NCBI GenBank assembly: GCA_035772405.1
Contig: JAYKKM010000208.1
Location: 603,001-667,000, forward strand
Reading direction: 5' to 3'
Length of the DNA stretch: 64,000 nt
DNA from: Chrysogorgia sp. JL179-B06
Lineage: Eukaryota; Cnidaria; Anthozoa; Scleralcyonacea; Chrysogorgiidae
The notes under the pieces are model-generated. The model was not told where the DNA came from, did no database searches, and was given only the letters and a program-made list of their open reading frames with translations. Positions 63,820 to 64,000 of the stretch are shown here, piece by piece (within the stretch, counting starts at the first letter, position 1; every line of letters starts with the position of its first letter). The translations under genes and the position numbers were made by a program.

Positions 63820-64000
63820 AAACTTTATTGAATTTTTTTATATACTTACAACTGCAAATCTCACTGTTAAAGGTAATTTACAATTGGCTACTTGATATAC
63901 TATAATGGTTATATATTACACTATACATTTACATAAATATATGATATAAAAAGTAAGATATTAGAAGTTCATTAAATCTGGATTCGTCCAATCCTTGTTT
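63620..64000 (-). repeat. Two direct copies of a non-LTR-like 3' end around a TAA microsatellite
   Basis: tatatttacaattgcaaatctcac...ggtaatttacaattggcta at 63655-63710 is repeated at 63840-63895. Read on the minus strand the right copy ends in aataaagttttc then (att)n (63754-63817), as a retrotransposon 3' end with its tail would; it runs off the right edge. Confidence 0.55.
63754..63817. repeat. (TAA)n microsatellite, about 21 units
   Basis: Pure trinucleotide run. Confidence 0.95.

Noticed and set aside
63723..63905. Frame with polyisoleucine
   Set aside because: Translation of the TAA microsatellite.

Overview
This window is eukaryotic, AT-rich and animal in character. I read it as one long stretch of a single host gene whose introns are packed with transposable elements. 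The host gene is SEC11, the catalytic subunit of the signal peptidase complex, on the minus strand. Five coding exons are recognisable: exon 1 at 63394-63444 (start codon), exon 2 at 63163-63272, exon 3 at 48728-48877 (left/right edges discussed below), exon 4 at 27978-28097 and exon 5 at 9857-9914. The last short C-terminal exon was not found and probably lies beyond the left edge. Introns 1 to 4 are about 0.12, 14.3, 20.6 and 18.1 kb. No other host gene could be supported.

Organism: an invertebrate metazoan, probably a cnidarian or another marine invertebrate. This is inference from the mix of CR1/L2-like non-LTR elements (one with a 2A-like peptide), Penelope-like elements, very many hAT-type and TTAA-flanked palindromic elements, and tRNA-derived SINEs. 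The species cannot be named from the sequence.

Layout, left to right. 1-9.8 kb (intron 5): an L2/CR1-like fragment, a Penelope-like fragment, TTAA and 8-bp-TSD palindromic elements, a MULE-like element with a 9-bp duplication, and a tRNA-like SINE. 9.9-28 kb (intron 4): non-LTR fragments, an element carrying a 21-bp minisatellite, nested TTAA elements, a second MULE-like element sitting in a SINE, and a Ty3/Gypsy element opened by at least six later insertions. 28-48.7 kb (intron 3): a GGACATTAC-repeat element split by a 2.6-kb hAT-like element, more TTAA palindromes, several non-LTR 3' ends, hAT transposase remnants and a CGTTACC-repeat element split by two others. 48.9-63.2 kb (intron 2): an L2-like fragment, a TGACCGG-rich hAT-like element, a Penelope-like fragment, a nearly intact CR1-like retrotransposon (52.2-55.9 kb), several hAT/Tc1-like remnants, a 32-base G run and a 630-bp palindrome.

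Most notable points: (1) the SEC11 exon 2/exon 3 junction lacks a usual AG acceptor at the expected place, directly at the catalytic serine; (2) the intact CR1-like element has a 2A-like motif and a separate overlapping upstream ORF with a strong Kozak context; (3) many TE boundaries are marked by exact target-site duplications, so the order of insertions can be read.
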